Of a stretch of 64,000 nucleotides of DNA, positions 16,599 to 27,451 are shown in pieces (position 1 is the first letter of the stretch; every line of letters begins with the position of its first letter). The stretch is from assembly GCF_900188345.1 (NCBI RefSeq), contig NZ_FZOD01000001.1, positions 124,001-188,000 on the forward strand, read 5' to 3'. Both the position numbers and the translations under genes were made by a program. The notes beneath the pieces are model-generated. The model saw only the letters and a program-made list of their open reading frames with translations, was not told the origin of the DNA and made no database searches. The stretch comes from Streptosporangium subroseum. Lineage in GTDB: Bacteria > Actinomycetota > Actinomycetes > Streptosporangiales > Streptosporangiaceae.

Positions 16599-18839
16599 GT
16601 GGTGAGCGACATCGAGACCCGACAGAGCCAGGGCGTCGAGACCCGACGGGGTCAGGGCGTCGGCGAGAGCGTTCTGCGCCCCGACGGAACCCTGAAGGTG
16701 ACGGGTGAGTTCGCCTACTCCTCCGACCTGTATCTCGCGGACATGATCTGGGGCGTGACCCTCCGCAGCCCGCATCCCTCGGCGTGGATCCGTTCCATCG
16801 ACGTCGGCCCCGCGCTGACCATGCCCGGCGTGTTCGCGGTGCTCACCCACGAGGACGTGCCCGGCGAGAAGTTCTACGGCCTGGAGCACAAGGATCAGCC
16901 GGTGCTGGCCGTCGACCAGGTCCGCTACCAGGGCGAACCGGTCGCGCTGGTGGCCGCCGACCACCCCGAGCGCGCCAGGCGCGCGGCCGAGGCGATCGTC
17001 GTGGAGTACGAGCTCCGCGAGGCTGTCACGGACCCCCGCCGGGCCGCCTTCGACCCCTCCTACCCGAGGGTCCACGACCACGGCAACGTGCTGCGCCACC
17101 AGCCGGTGCGGGTCGGCTCCGACTTCGAGGCCCCCGTGGTCGTCACCGGGGAGTACGAGGTCGGCATGCAGGACCAGGCCTTCCTCGGCCCCGAGTCCGG
17201 TCTGGCCGTGCCGGCCGAGGACGGCGGGGTGGACCTGTTCGTCGCCACCCAGTGGCTGCACGTGGACCGCGACCAGATCGCGCCGTGCCTCGGGCTTCCC
17301 GAGGAGAAGGTACGGCTGTCGCTGGCCGGGGTGGGCGGCGCGTTCGGCGCTCGCGAGGACCTGTCCATGCAGGTCCACGCGTGCATGCTGGCGCTGCGCA
17401 CGGGTCGCCCCGTGAAGATCGTCTACAACCGCGAGGAGTCGTTCTTCGGTCATGTCCACCGGCACCCGGCCTGGATGCGCTACGAACACGGCGCGACCCG
17501 CGAGGGCAGGCTGCTCTACGTCAGGGCGGAGATCCTGCTCGACGGCGGCGCCTACTGCTCCTCCTCCCCCGCCGTGGTCGGCAACGCCGCATCCCTGGGG
17601 GTGGGACCGTACGAGGTGGACAACGTCTGGATCGACGCCTACGGCGTCTACAGCAACAACCCGCCCTGCGGCGCCATGCGCGGCTTCGGCGCGGTGCAGG
17701 CCTGCTACGCCTACGAGTCGCAGATGGACAGGCTGGCCGAGGCCTGCGGGATCTCCCCGGTCGAGATCCGCGTCCGCAACGCCGTCTCCCAGGGCTCGAC
17801 GCTGGCCACCGGGCAGGTGATCGACACCCCCGCACCGCTGGCCGACATGCTCCGCGAGCTCGCCGCGATGCCGCTGCCCGCCGTCGCCGACGACCCCGGC
17901 CTGCTGGACATGCCGGGCGGCGTCTCCCAGACCACCCACGGCGAGGGCGTACGGCGGGGCGTCGGATACGGCGTCGGCATCAAGAACATCTGCTTCTCCG
18001 AGGGCTTCGACGACTACTCCACCGCCCGGGTCAGGGTGGAACTGCTCGGCGGCGAGCCGCACGTCCTGGTGCACACGGCGGCGGCCGAAGTGGGTCAGGG
18101 CCTGCTGATGGTCCAGGCGCAGATCGCCAGGACGGAGCTCGGCATCGACAGGGTGACGGTCGCGAAGGCGGACACGACGGTGGGCTCGGCCGGGTCCTCG
18201 TCGGCCTCCCGCCAGTCGTATGTCACCGGCGGCGCGGTCAAGACCGCCTGCGAGGCCGTGAGGAAACGTCTGGAGGATCTGAGGGCCGACGGATCGTCGC
18301 TGGTCGAGGTGCTGGAGCGGACCGGCGCGGTCGAGGAGACCCGGGAGTACCGTCACCGGCGCACCTTCCCGATGGATCCGGTCACCGGGCAGGGCGACTC
18401 CCACACCCAGCTCGCACTGTGCGTGCACCGCGCGGTCGTGGACGTGGACGTGGAGCTCGGCCTGGTCAAGGTGGTGGAGCTGACGGCCGTCCAGGACGTG
18501 GGCAAGATCATGAACCTGCTCGCCCTGGAGGGCCAGATCCACGGCGGCTCCGCGCAGGGGCTGGGACTGGCGCTGATGGAGGAGATCCAGGTTCGCGACG
18601 GAAGGGTGCTGAACCCGTCCTTCACCGACTATCTGATCCCCACCATCCTCGACATGCCTCCCATGAAGGTGTCGATCCTGGAGAACCCCGACCCGCACTC
18701 CCCCTACGGCCTGCGTGGCGCGGGCGAGCCCCCCACCCTCTCCTCCACCCCGGCGGTGGCCGCCGCCGTACGGGCCGCCACCGGCCTGCCGCTGCCCCGC
18801 GTGCCCATCCGCCCCCATGACATCGCACTGAACGGGTAG
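16599..18839 (+). CDS. xanthine dehydrogenase, molybdopterin-binding subunit
   Basis: 746 residues of the XDH/aldehyde oxidase large subunit family (PucD type): N-terminal a/b hammerhead (~20-125, GVTLRSPHPSAWIRSIDVGP), then the MoCo-binding region with VGGAFGAREDLSMQVHA, CGAMRGFGAVQA and near the end GAGEPPTLSSTP, whose Glu (~residue 710) is the catalytic base. It oxidises hypoxanthine/xanthine to urate. Two GTG starts (16599, 16602) are adjacent. The FAD and 2Fe-2S subunits this protein needs are not next to it, unlike the usual operon; a purine permease follows 34 bp downstream. Confidence 0.9.
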   Translation: MVSDIETRQSQGVETRRGQGVGESVLRPDGTLKVTGEFAYSSDLYLADMIWGVTLRSPHPSAWIRSIDVGPALTMPGVFAVLTHEDVPGEKFYGLEHKDQPVLAVDQVRYQGEPVALVAADHPERARRAAEAIVVEYELREAVTDPRRAAFDPSYPRVHDHGNVLRHQPVRVGSDFEAPVVVTGEYEVGMQDQAFLGPESGLAVPAEDGGVDLFVATQWLHVDRDQIAPCLGLPEEKVRLSLAGVGGAFGAREDLSMQVHACMLALRTGRPVKIVYNREESFFGHVHRHPAWMRYEHGATREGRLLYVRAEILLDGGAYCSSSPAVVGNAASLGVGPYEVDNVWIDAYGVYSNNPPCGAMRGFGAVQACYAYESQMDRLAEACGISPVEIRVRNAVSQGSTLATGQVIDTPAPLADMLRELAAMPLPAVADDPGLLDMPGGVSQTTHGEGVRRGVGYGVGIKNICFSEGFDDYSTARVRVELLGGEPHVLVHTAAAEVGQGLLMVQAQIARTELGIDRVTVAKADTTVGSAGSSSASRQSYVTGGAVKTACEAVRKRLEDLRADGSSLVEVLERTGAVEETREYRHRRTFPMDPVTGQGDSHTQLALCVHRAVVDVDVELGLVKVVELTAVQDVGKIMNLLALEGQIHGGSAQGLGLALMEEIQVRDGRVLNPSFTDYLIPTILDMPPMKVSILENPDPHSPYGLRGAGEPPTLSSTPAVAAAVRAATGLPLPRVPIRPHDIALNG

Positions 18840-18873
18840 GAATCGGTCGCCCCCTGTCCGCGAGGGGGAAGTC

Positions 18874-20246
<1,373 letters not shown>

Positions 20247-20250
<4 letters not shown>

Positions 20251-21872
20251 GTCATGTCACCGGAGTCGCAGGCGACGCCGTTCTTGTCCTTGTCGACGTA
20301 CCACTTGTACTCCTCGTGGGTCTCCTTGAAGTAGGGCCCGTAACCGTCCTTGAACGCGGCCTTGCAGTCCGGGTACCTGTGATCGAGGCCTCCCTCCCCG
20401 GAGCGGGCGGCCCCCGCCGTGGACGTGGTGACCGGCCGGGTGACCGGTGTGGTGACCGGCGAGCGCGTCGTGGCCGGCCCGGCGGCCGGTGCGATCGTCG
20501 GGGACGAAGCCGTCGGCTGCGAGGTGGTTCCGGCGGGCGGGGTCGCGCCCGGCGGGGACACCGGCTGGTTCGAGGGACCGGACGTGACGGTCGGCGAGGT
20601 CGGCTGAGGCTGGCCCGTCGGCGCCCCGGTTCCGCCGGTTCCGCCGGTTCCGCCGGTTCCGCCACCGAGGAGTCGCACGACCATGGCGTCCGCCTGCTCC
20701 TTGGTGAAGGAGCCCGCGATGCTCAGGCTGTCATCGGTGATCACCTGGGCGACCCGGGGGGCCGCCACCACCTTCTCCCCCACGACGATCGCGATCGGCT
20801 GGTTGACAGCCTCCTGGGTCAGGTCGTTGATCTGCTCGCGAAACGCGGGAGCGAACGCGATCCTGACCGAGTAGGCGCCGCTCTTCTCCTGGACGGCCTC
20901 GATCTTCCGTACGGCGTCCACGTTCACCCCGGCGGCGATCGTGTAGCAGGTCTGCCCCTGGTCGTCGGGAACGCCCTCGGGGGTCGTGCAGGATCCGGCC
21001 TGTGTCCCGGTCACCGGGGCGAAGTGGATGGGGATCGACAGACGCCTGGGCGGCGTGCCGCCGAGAGGCATGTCCGGGTTCCTCGTCATGAGCACCGCGA
21101 TGGTGCTGAGCACCCCGGTGATCAGTACGACGACGACCAGGGCGGCGATCAGGATCCCGGTGGTGACCCGGCTCGCCCTGGGGTCACCCGGCACACCGCC
21201 GGGCGGACTCGCCTCGGGGCCGCGCGACCTGTGCCTGCCGCGCGGCGGCACAGGCGGCACCGGCGGCACCGGCGGCACCGGCGGAATCGGCGAACCGGGT
21301 GGGCTTCCCGCCGGCCCTTGCGAGCCGGGCGGAGGCTCGGGCGGTCCCTGCGGACCGTCGAACGGTTCCTGCGGGCTGGAGAAAGGCTCGGAGGGCACGG
21401 ATCCGTAGGGGCCGGACGGCTCCGGACCACGGGGCCCGGCCGGAGATTCCTGCGGGCCCGAAGGGTAGTCATAGGGACCGGCCGGAGGTGCTTGAGGATC
21501 CGAAGGATCGTCATAGGGACCGGGCGAAGGCTCCCGCGGGTCCGAAGGATGGTCGTAAGGACCGGGCGAAGGCTCCCGCGGGTCCGAAGGATGGTCGTAA
21601 GGACCGGGCGAAGGTTCCCGCGGGTCCGAAGGATGGTCGTAGGGCCCCGCCGGAGATCCCTGCGGATCCGGAGAAGGGGTATGGGGCGACTCGAACCAGG
21701 ATTCCCGCGAGCCCGAAGGGTCGCTGGGAGATCCTGCCGAAGGTTCCTGCGTACCGGAGGGAAAGCCATATGGCTCGGGGAAGGCTCCCCGCGTCCACAG
21801 AGAAGGCTCACGAGACCCGGCCGGAGGTCCCTGCGGCACGGGCGGCCCACCCGGACCCTCGTGCATCTCCAT
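20247..21872 (-). CDS. membrane-anchored proline-rich protein with SecD-like and excalibur domains
   Basis: 541 residues. The ~230-residue cytoplasmic N-terminus is low-complexity Pro/Gly/Ser with 14-residue repeats (PYDHPSDPREPSPG, three near-identical copies) and a PPVPPVPP tract. One transmembrane helix (~235-262) follows, then an extracellular domain resembling the SecD first periplasmic head (VVAAPRVAQVITDDSLSIAG, FTKEQADAMVVRLL). A Thr/Pro linker leads to a C-terminal excalibur calcium motif (DKDKNGVACD). Start at ATG 21872 or 21866. Function unknown; probably a cell-surface protein. Confidence 0.75.
21520..21650. repeat. 42-bp coding tandem repeat
   Basis: Three to four near-identical 42-bp units encoding PYDHPSDPREPSPG in the proline-rich N-terminal region. 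Near identity at the DNA level suggests recent expansion. Confidence 0.7.
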
Positions 21873-22004
21873 GTCACATCCCCGTATTCCTCGCATTTGC
21901 TCGCGGCGAGCCTACCGATCAGCGCAGGAAGGCGGGTAACCAGACGGTCAAGACCGGCGTCGAAAACACGGAGACCGGCCGTGATTGACATCCTGTCACC
22001 AACA

Positions 22005-22034
22005 TTGACCAATTCCTTCCATGCTGCACATAGT
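22005..22034 (+). promoter_or_regulatory. candidate promoter of alanine dehydrogenase
   Basis: TTGACC (22005-22010), an 18-bp spacer and CATAGT (22029-22034) resemble a vegetative sigma promoter, about 60 bp before the ald start. Inferred from sequence only. Confidence 0.4.
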
Positions 22035-22092
22035 GGCTGCTCTCCGGGGAACGCAGAGTGAAAGTGACGCCAGATGCGCACCTGGAGGAGCC

Positions 22093-23211
22093 GTGAAGAT
22101 CTCAGTTCCCCGTGAGGTCAAGAACCGCGAATACCGTGTGGCCCTGACTCCCGCCGGAGCCCATGAGTTCATCCGGCACGGCCACCGGGTCTTCGTCGAG
22201 AAAGACGCCGGAGTCGGATCCTCGATCCTCGACTCCGACTTCCTCAGCGTGGGCGCGACCATCCTGAACTCGGCGGACGACGTGTGGGCCGAGGGGGACC
22301 TCGTCCTGAAGGTGAAGGAACCGGTCGCCGAGGAGTACCACCGGATGCGCAAGGGGCAGGTGCTCTTCACCTATCTGCACCTGGCCGCGTCGGAGGCGTG
22401 CACCCGGGCCATGCTCGAATCCGGTGTCACCGGCATCGCCTACGAGACCGTGGAGACGCCGGACGGCTCCCTGCCGCTGCTGGCCCCGATGTCGGAGGTG
22501 GCGGGGCGGCTCGCCCCGCAGGTGGGGGCGTACCACCTGATGCGTCAGGGCGGCGGGCGAGGCGTGCTGATGGGCGGGGTGCCGGGCGTGCACGCGGCCA
22601 ACGTGGTCGTGATCGGCGCCGGGGTCTCCGGCATGAACGCCGCGACCATCGCGATGGGCATGCAGGCAGAGGTGGTGCTGCTGGACAAGAACATCGACAG
22701 GCTCCGCCAGGCGGATCTGATCTACCAGGGCCGCTGCATGACGGTCGCCTCGAACACCTACGAGCTCGAGCGCGCGGTCCTGGCCGCGGACCTGGTCATC
22801 GGCGCGGTCCTGGTGCCCGGCGCGAAGGCTCCCAAGCTGGTCGGCAACGAGCTGGTCTCGCGGATGAAGCCCGGCTCGGTCCTGGTGGACATCGCCATCG
22901 ACCAGGGCGGCTGCTTCGAGGGCTCCCGGCCCACCACCCATGACAACCCGATCTACCAGGTGCACAACTCGGTGTTCTACTGCGTGGCCAACATGCCGGG
23001 CGCGGTCCCGCACACCTCGACGTACGCGCTGACCAATGTGACCGTGCCCTATGCCCTGGCGATCGCCGACCTGGGCTGGCTCGAAGCCCTGAGGAACGAC
23101 CCCGCGCTGGCCCTCGGGCTGAACACCCACGAGGGACACCTGACCAACCCGGCCGTCGCCGAGGCTCAGAGGATGAAAGCGGTCCCCCTGGAGCGGGTGC
23201 TGGCCCGATAG
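22093..23211 (+). CDS. ald: alanine dehydrogenase
   Basis: 372 residues, the family's normal length. It catalyses NAD-dependent oxidation of alanine to pyruvate and ammonia. Visible: N-terminal [21 protein letters not shown], substrate Lys in LVLKVKEP, His in YLHLAAS, and the Rossmann motif [19 protein letters not shown] 22093 sits seven bases after GGAGGAG; the longer frame to 22021 runs through the promoter. Monocistronic, ending before a strong hairpin shared with the convergent DUF3105 gene. Confidence 0.96.
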   Translation: MKISVPREVKNREYRVALTPAGAHEFIRHGHRVFVEKDAGVGSSILDSDFLSVGATILNSADDVWAEGDLVLKVKEPVAEEYHRMRKGQVLFTYLHLAASEACTRAMLESGVTGIAYETVETPDGSLPLLAPMSEVAGRLAPQVGAYHLMRQGGGRGVLMGGVPGVHAANVVVIGAGVSGMNAATIAMGMQAEVVLLDKNIDRLRQADLIYQGRCMTVASNTYELERAVLAADLVIGAVLVPGAKAPKLVGNELVSRMKPGSVLVDIAIDQGGCFEGSRPTTHDNPIYQVHNSVFYCVANMPGAVPHTSTYALTNVTVPYALAIADLGWLEALRNDPALALGLNTHEGHLTNPAVAEAQRMKAVPLERVLAR

Positions 23212-23396
23212 CGCTCCGCGAAACGGAGCCCGGATCGGGAACTCCGGTTCCGCCCGGCGCACGTATCGATCCGTTGGGCGCTCAGCGGGCCGACCGGAAA
23301 GGGCCGATCCGCCGGAGCGCCCGACGGATCGGGTCGACCGGTTCTTCCGTCGGGGAATACAGCTTTCGCGCCGTTCTTCCGCCGTCTTCCGTCCTG

Positions 23397-23429
23397 CCGG
23401 TACGGCTCCGCAGGGCGGAGCCGTACCGG
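23397..23429. terminator. bidirectional terminator between ald and the DUF3105 gene
   Basis: Perfect 15-bp inverted repeat (left arm CCGGTACGGCTCCGC) with a 3-base loop, located between two convergent genes, 3 bp from the DUF3105 stop. No T-tract, as is common in high-GC actinomycetes. Confidence 0.8.
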
Positions 23430-23432
23430 AGG

Positions 23433-24143
23433 TCAGCCGGTCGGCGAGCTGCTGGGCGCGGAGGTCACGGGCGCGTCGGTGCCCGCGGTCGAGCTCGGCG
23501 CCGCCGTCGGCGTGGTCTCCGGAATCGGGGCGTCGGCGGCGACGGTGCTCACGCCGCCGTCACAGGCCGCTCCGAGCTCGGGGGTCTCCGCGCTGTTGTT
23601 CTTGTACGTGCTGATGAACTTGGGCAGACGCGGGTCTTCCGCGCTGTCCAGCTTGAGCTGCTTGTTCCAGGAGCTCGCCACGACCTTGGCGGGGAGTCCC
23701 GGGTAGGGGCTCAGGAGCATGTAGTCCTTGGAGGCCAGCTCCTTCAGCTTGTCCACCTGAGCCTTGGGCAGATCAGGCTGGTAGGTGATCCACACGGCGC
23801 CGTGCTCCATCGAGTGGACGGCGTTCTCGTTGTTGAGCGGCTGATCGTAAATGCCGCAGTTCTGCCACGCCGGGTTGTGCTCGCCACCGACCGGCGGGTT
23901 CTCCTTGTACTTCACCTTGGTCTGTACGTGGAGGCTTCCCGGGTATTTGGCACTCGTGACGGCGTCCAGTGACGTCGTCGCCCGTTCCTTGACCAGGTAA
24001 AAAGCAACAAACCCAACGAGCACAAGGATGACGGCGCCTCCAGCGCCCCACATCAGGAACGCGGTCCGGCGTTCCTTGCGCTTCTGCTCTGCACGCATCC
24101 TGACGAGATGGTCTCGCCTCGACTGCGCCTTTTCCTTGGTCAT
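23433..24143 (-). CDS. DUF3105 domain membrane protein
   Basis: 236 residues. A basic N-terminus (HLVRMRAEQKRKERR) leads to one transmembrane helix (~30-50), a ~130-residue extracellular DUF3105 domain (GGEHNPAWQNCGIYDQPLNN, HSMEHGAVWITYQPDLP), and a Ser/Thr/Pro/Ala tail. Conserved His and Cys suggest a metal or redox site, but no function is established. ATG 24143 has GGAGG four bases upstream and is preferred over the frame to 24161. Divergent from a DUF305 gene, a pairing I have seen often in actinobacteria. Confidence 0.85.
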   Translation of the reverse strand: MTKEKAQSRRDHLVRMRAEQKRKERRTAFLMWGAGGAVILVLVGFVAFYLVKERATTSLDAVTSAKYPGSLHVQTKVKYKENPPVGGEHNPAWQNCGIYDQPLNNENAVHSMEHGAVWITYQPDLPKAQVDKLKELASKDYMLLSPYPGLPAKVVASSWNKQLKLDSAEDPRLPKFISTYKNNSAETPELGAACDGGVSTVAADAPIPETTPTAAPSSTAGTDAPVTSAPSSSPTG

Positions 24144-24264
24144 CGGGCCTCCAGCCGGCAAACAACTCCGGTCACCCTATGCCCTACCGGCGTATGCAGA
24201 GAATAAGCGATCGGCAAAGCGCGGTACGGCGACGATTCACGACAGTGGGTACTCTGGATGAGCT

Positions 24265-24912
24265 ATGGAAATCCCTGTTGAAGAGGTTCCAAAATCCAGG
24301 CGTGGCGTGACGCTCGGCGTGCTGTTCGGCTTTCTGGCCGTGGGGGCCATCCTCCTGTTCCTCGTCGGGAGGACCACGACCCCCACCGACGCCTCGCCCG
24401 AGGCGGGGTTCGCCCGCGACATGGCCACGCACCACGCCCAGGCCGTCGAGATGGCCTTCATCGCCAGAGACGGCAGCACGGACGAGTCGCTGCGGCGGCT
24501 CGCCTACGACATCATCATCACGCAGACGGCCCAGCGCGGGATCTTCACCGGCTGGTTACAGCAGTGGGGCCTGAACCAGACGGGCGAGCGGCCGGAGATG
24601 GCCTGGATGACCGGTCACAGTCACGGTGTAACGGCTGCGGCGCCTACCACGATGCCCGGTATAGCCAGCAAGGACGACATCAAAAGGCTCACTGACGCCA
24701 AAGGTAAGGAGAAAGAGATCCTCTTCCTCCAGCTCATGATCCGCCATCACGAAGGCGGCGTGCAGATGGCCCAAGGCTTGCTGAAACTGTCCGACCGGGA
24801 CGAGGTGACCACGATGGCTCAGCACATCGTCGACGGGCAGACCAGTGAGATCAGTTTGATGACCGACATGTTGAGGCAACGCGGCGCCCAGCGGCTGCCT
24901 TCCATCCTTTAA
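24265..24912 (+). CDS. DUF305 family membrane protein
   Basis: 215 residues: one N-terminal transmembrane helix (~13-35) and an extracellular ferritin-like DUF305 domain with its paired motifs FARDMATHHAQAVEMA and LQLMIRHHEGGVQMAQ, plus MTGHSHG in the middle. The histidines and methionines resemble a metal site; DUF305 proteins are often found with copper genes, and copC/copD lie 14 kb away here. Forms a divergent pair with DUF3105. Confidence 0.88.
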   Translation: MEIPVEEVPKSRRGVTLGVLFGFLAVGAILLFLVGRTTTPTDASPEAGFARDMATHHAQAVEMAFIARDGSTDESLRRLAYDIIITQTAQRGIFTGWLQQWGLNQTGERPEMAWMTGHSHGVTAAAPTTMPGIASKDDIKRLTDAKGKEKEILFLQLMIRHHEGGVQMAQGLLKLSDRDEVTTMAQHIVDGQTSEISLMTDMLRQRGAQRLPSIL

Positions 24913-24984
24913 TAGTGTCGGCGCGTCCCTGTGCGGCCGGTTTCCGGCCAGGGCAGCATGGAGCCAACCTGGCCGGAGGAAAAA

Positions 24985-25284
24985 ATGGTGAACGACGAGC
25001 CGGAGAACCGCCTGGAGGTGAGCATCTCCGCCGAGGTCGAATCGGGGCAATACGCCAATTTCGCCTCCGTGTGGCACACCCAGGATGGCTTCGTGCTGGA
25101 CTTCGCGGTGATCACCAGACCACCCCAGCTGGCCAACGACCCCTCTTCCGGCCAGCACTTCGTCAGCGTGCCCACCCGGATCGTCAGCCGGATCCGCATC
25201 CCTCCGAGCCAGGTGTTCGAGTTGATGAAGGCCCTCGAACAGCAGCTCACCGCCTACGAGCACGAAACCGGCCACAAGGCCTGA
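24985..25284 (+). CDS. DUF3467 domain protein
   Basis: 99 residues from ATG 24985, preceded by GGAGGA. The sequence EVESGQYANFASVWHTQDGF, FAVITRPP and PTRIVSRIRIPPSQVFELMKALE is the complete DUF3467 domain, a small cytoplasmic protein of unknown role. The longer frame to 24931 lacks a ribosome binding site. Confidence 0.88.
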   Translation: MVNDEPENRLEVSISAEVESGQYANFASVWHTQDGFVLDFAVITRPPQLANDPSSGQHFVSVPTRIVSRIRIPPSQVFELMKALEQQLTAYEHETGHKA

Positions 25285-25306
25285 CGCGCCCGGACCTCAG
25301 ATCACG

Positions 25307-25338
25307 GTGACGGTTCCGCCGATGGGCGGGACCGTCAC
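25307..25338. terminator. bidirectional terminator after the DUF3467 gene
   Basis: Inverted repeat with 14-base arms (GTGACGGTTCCGCC and GGCGGGACCGTCAC, one G-T wobble) and a GATG loop, between the convergent DUF3467 and threonine aldolase genes. Confidence 0.75.
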
Positions 25339-25351
25339 AGGCTCCGGGCAG

Positions 25352-25384
25352 TGCCTCACGCCTGCCTCACGCCTGCCTCACGCC
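25352..25384. repeat. 11-bp tandem repeat containing the aldolase stop codon
   Basis: Three perfect copies of TGCCTCACGCC. On the minus strand the unit is GGCGTGAGGCA, whose TGA is the stop codon of the aldolase gene in the first copy. Confidence 0.8.
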
Positions 25385-26442
25385 GACGAGTCCATCTCCT
25401 CCGCCAGGGCGGCGGCGAAGGCGTCCACGTCTGCCTCGGTGGTGTCGAACGCGGTCATCCAGCGAACCTCGCCGGTGGCCTCGTTCCAGGTGTAGAAGCG
25501 GAAGCGCTTCTGGAGGCGCTCGGTCACGTCACGGGGCAGGATCGCGAAGACCGCGTTGGCCTGCACGGGGCGCGGGACCTCCACGCCGTCGATGCCCCTG
25601 ACCGCGACGGCGAGCCGCTGGGCCATGGCGTTGGCGTTGCGGGCGTTGCGCAGCCACAGGTCGCCCGCGAGCAGCGCCTCGAACTGCACCGAGACGAACC
25701 TCATCTTGGAGGCGAGCTGCATGGAGCTCTTGCGCAGGTAGCGCAGGCCGCGGACGGCGTCGGGGTTGAGCACCACGACGGCCTCGCCGAACATCAGCCC
25801 GGCCTTGGTCCCGCCGAAGGACAGCACGTCCACACCCACGTCGGTCGTGAACGCGCGTAGCGGCACGTCCAGCGCGGCGGCGGCGTTGGTGGCGCGCGAG
25901 CCGTCGAGATGAACGACCATGCCGAGTTCGTGGGCGTGGTCACAGACCGCCTTGATCTCGGCGGGAGTGTAGAGCGTGCCCAGCTCGGTGGTCTGGGTGA
26001 TCGAGACGACCTTGGGCTGAGCCCTGTGCTCGTCGCCGAACCCCCACGCCTGCCTGTCGATCAGGTCGGGGGTGAGCTTGCCGTCCGGGGTGGCCACGGG
26101 CAGCAGCTTGAGTCCCGCGGACCGCTCCGGCGCCCCGCCCTCGTCGGTGTGGATGTGCGCCGAATCCGCGCAGACCACCGCCTCCCAGTGGGCGGTCATC
26201 GCGCGGAGCGCGACCACGTTGGCACCGGTGCCGTTGAACATCGGCCAGGCCACGGCCTCCGGTCCGAAGTGCCCGCGGAAGATCTCCTGCAGCGCCTCGG
26301 TGTAGACGTCGTCGCCGTAGGCGGTCTGATGCCCCTCATTGGCAAGTGCCAGGGCCTGGAGGATCTCCGGGTGCACCCCGGCGTAGTTGTCGCTGGCGAA
26401 GCCCTTCACCAGCGGGTCGTGCCTGCGAATCGCGTCCGTCAC
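25378..26442 (-). CDS. ltaE: low-specificity threonine aldolase / beta-eliminating lyase
   Basis: 354 residues, a fold-type I PLP enzyme cleaving threonine to glycine and acetaldehyde. Visible: FASDNYAGVHPEI, cofactor Asp in VVHLDGSRATNAA, and the Schiff-base Lys213 in SFGGTKAGL. Third gene in the direction DUF6421 - SDR - aldolase, though separated from the SDR by a ~295-bp tandem repeat, so co-transcription is uncertain. Confidence 0.9.
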   Translation of the reverse strand: MTDAIRRHDPLVKGFASDNYAGVHPEILQALALANEGHQTAYGDDVYTEALQEIFRGHFGPEAVAWPMFNGTGANVVALRAMTAHWEAVVCADSAHIHTDEGGAPERSAGLKLLPVATPDGKLTPDLIDRQAWGFGDEHRAQPKVVSITQTTELGTLYTPAEIKAVCDHAHELGMVVHLDGSRATNAAAALDVPLRAFTTDVGVDVLSFGGTKAGLMFGEAVVVLNPDAVRGLRYLRKSSMQLASKMRFVSVQFEALLAGDLWLRNARNANAMAQRLAVAVRGIDGVEVPRPVQANAVFAILPRDVTERLQKRFRFYTWNEATGEVRWMTAFDTTEADVDAFAAALAEEMDSSA

Positions 26443-26511
26443 TTCTTCCCCTCAGCGAAGCGGTCCGGCGGTGCGTGGACGGCCGGCCGCTGGTTGTGCC
26501 TGTCTCCTCAT

Positions 26512-26770
26512 CCGCGGGTGAGGTCCGATCCGGCGCCGTTCACGGATGAGGTCCGACCTGACGCTCCCCCGCGGCGAGGCCCGATCCAGTGCTCACTCGT
26601 ACGTGAGGCCCGACCTGACGCTCACTCGCGGGCGAGATCCCATCCGGTACTCACCCGTGGGCGAGGTCCGATCTGGCGCTCACTCGCGGGCGAGATCCCA
26701 TCCGGTACTCACCCGTGGGCGAAACCCGGTCTGGCGCTCACTCGTGAGTGAGATCCAATCTGGTGCCGTT
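26512..26770. repeat. 29-bp minisatellite, nine units, overlapping the 3' end of the SDR gene
   Basis: Nine units of about 29 bp with consensus GYGGGCGAGRTCCSATCTGG plus YRCTCACYC. The last unit is coding: read on the minus strand it gives the end of the SDR (RLDLTHE-stop). The other eight fill the spacer to the aldolase gene. Alternate units are more alike (two identical 58-bp double units around 26629-26715), so expansion occurred by dimers. Confidence 0.85.
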
Positions 26771-27451
26771 GGCGTCGGTGTCCCAGAGGCCGTCGATCGC
26801 CGTGGCGAGGTCGTCGACGTCGGTGAAGCCGGGAAATCTCTTCTCCGGACTCGCCGCACGCATGCCGTCGTGCACGAGCGCCTTGACGACCAGGATATTC
26901 GCGGTGGAGGCGGTGCCCTCCAGCGCGTCGGCGAAGGCCAGGGTCCAGGCCTCGGAGGCCGCCTTGGCCGTGCCGTACACCGCGCCGCCCTGGGTGGGGC
27001 GCTCGGCCGCCTTCGCGGAGACGATGGCGAACCGGCCGCGCTCGCTGGCTTTGAGCAGTGGCTCGAAGGCCAGCGTGACGTGCTGGAGAGTACGGATCAG
27101 CAGATCGTGAAGGAGGTCCCAATCTTCCAGCCTGGTCTCGGCGAAGGTCTTGGACCCGCGCCAGCCTCCGACCAGGTGCACGACCCCGTCCACCCGGCCG
27201 TGCTCGGCCCCGATGGACTCCGCGAGGTCCTTCACGGCGTCGAAGTCGAGCAGGTCGACCTGCCGGTGATCATGCTTGACCGGGCGATCGCCGGCTCGTT
27301 CCCCGCGCCCCGCGACCTGGTCCGGCTGCTCCACCGTCATCCCGTGGTCGCCGGACCGGTCCACCCCGATGACCGTGTGCCCCTGGCCCGTGAATCGGCG
27401 GACGGCGGCCTGGCCCGCGGGACCGGACGCGCCGGTAACAACGATGATCAT
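26738..27451 (-). CDS. SDR family oxidoreductase
   Basis: 237 residues. The Rossmann motif TGASGPAGQAA, the VHLVGGW strand (in place of NNAG), SIVSAKAA-like Ser and the catalytic pair in AVYGTAKAA define a short-chain dehydrogenase. Overlaps the DUF6421 gene by ATGA. Its 3' end is the source of the downstream minisatellite. Substrate unknown. Confidence 0.88.
   Translation of the reverse strand: MIIVVTGASGPAGQAAVRRFTGQGHTVIGVDRSGDHGMTVEQPDQVAGRGERAGDRPVKHDHRQVDLLDFDAVKDLAESIGAEHGRVDGVVHLVGGWRGSKTFAETRLEDWDLLHDLLIRTLQHVTLAFEPLLKASERGRFAIVSAKAAERPTQGGAVYGTAKAASEAWTLAFADALEGTASTANILVVKALVHDGMRAASPEKRFPGFTDVDDLATAIDGLWDTDANGTRLDLTHE

Noticed and set aside
26512..26770. Possible CRISPR array
   Set aside because: The repeats are contiguous with no unique spacers, diverge between units and include coding sequence of the SDR gene. 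No cas genes nearby.
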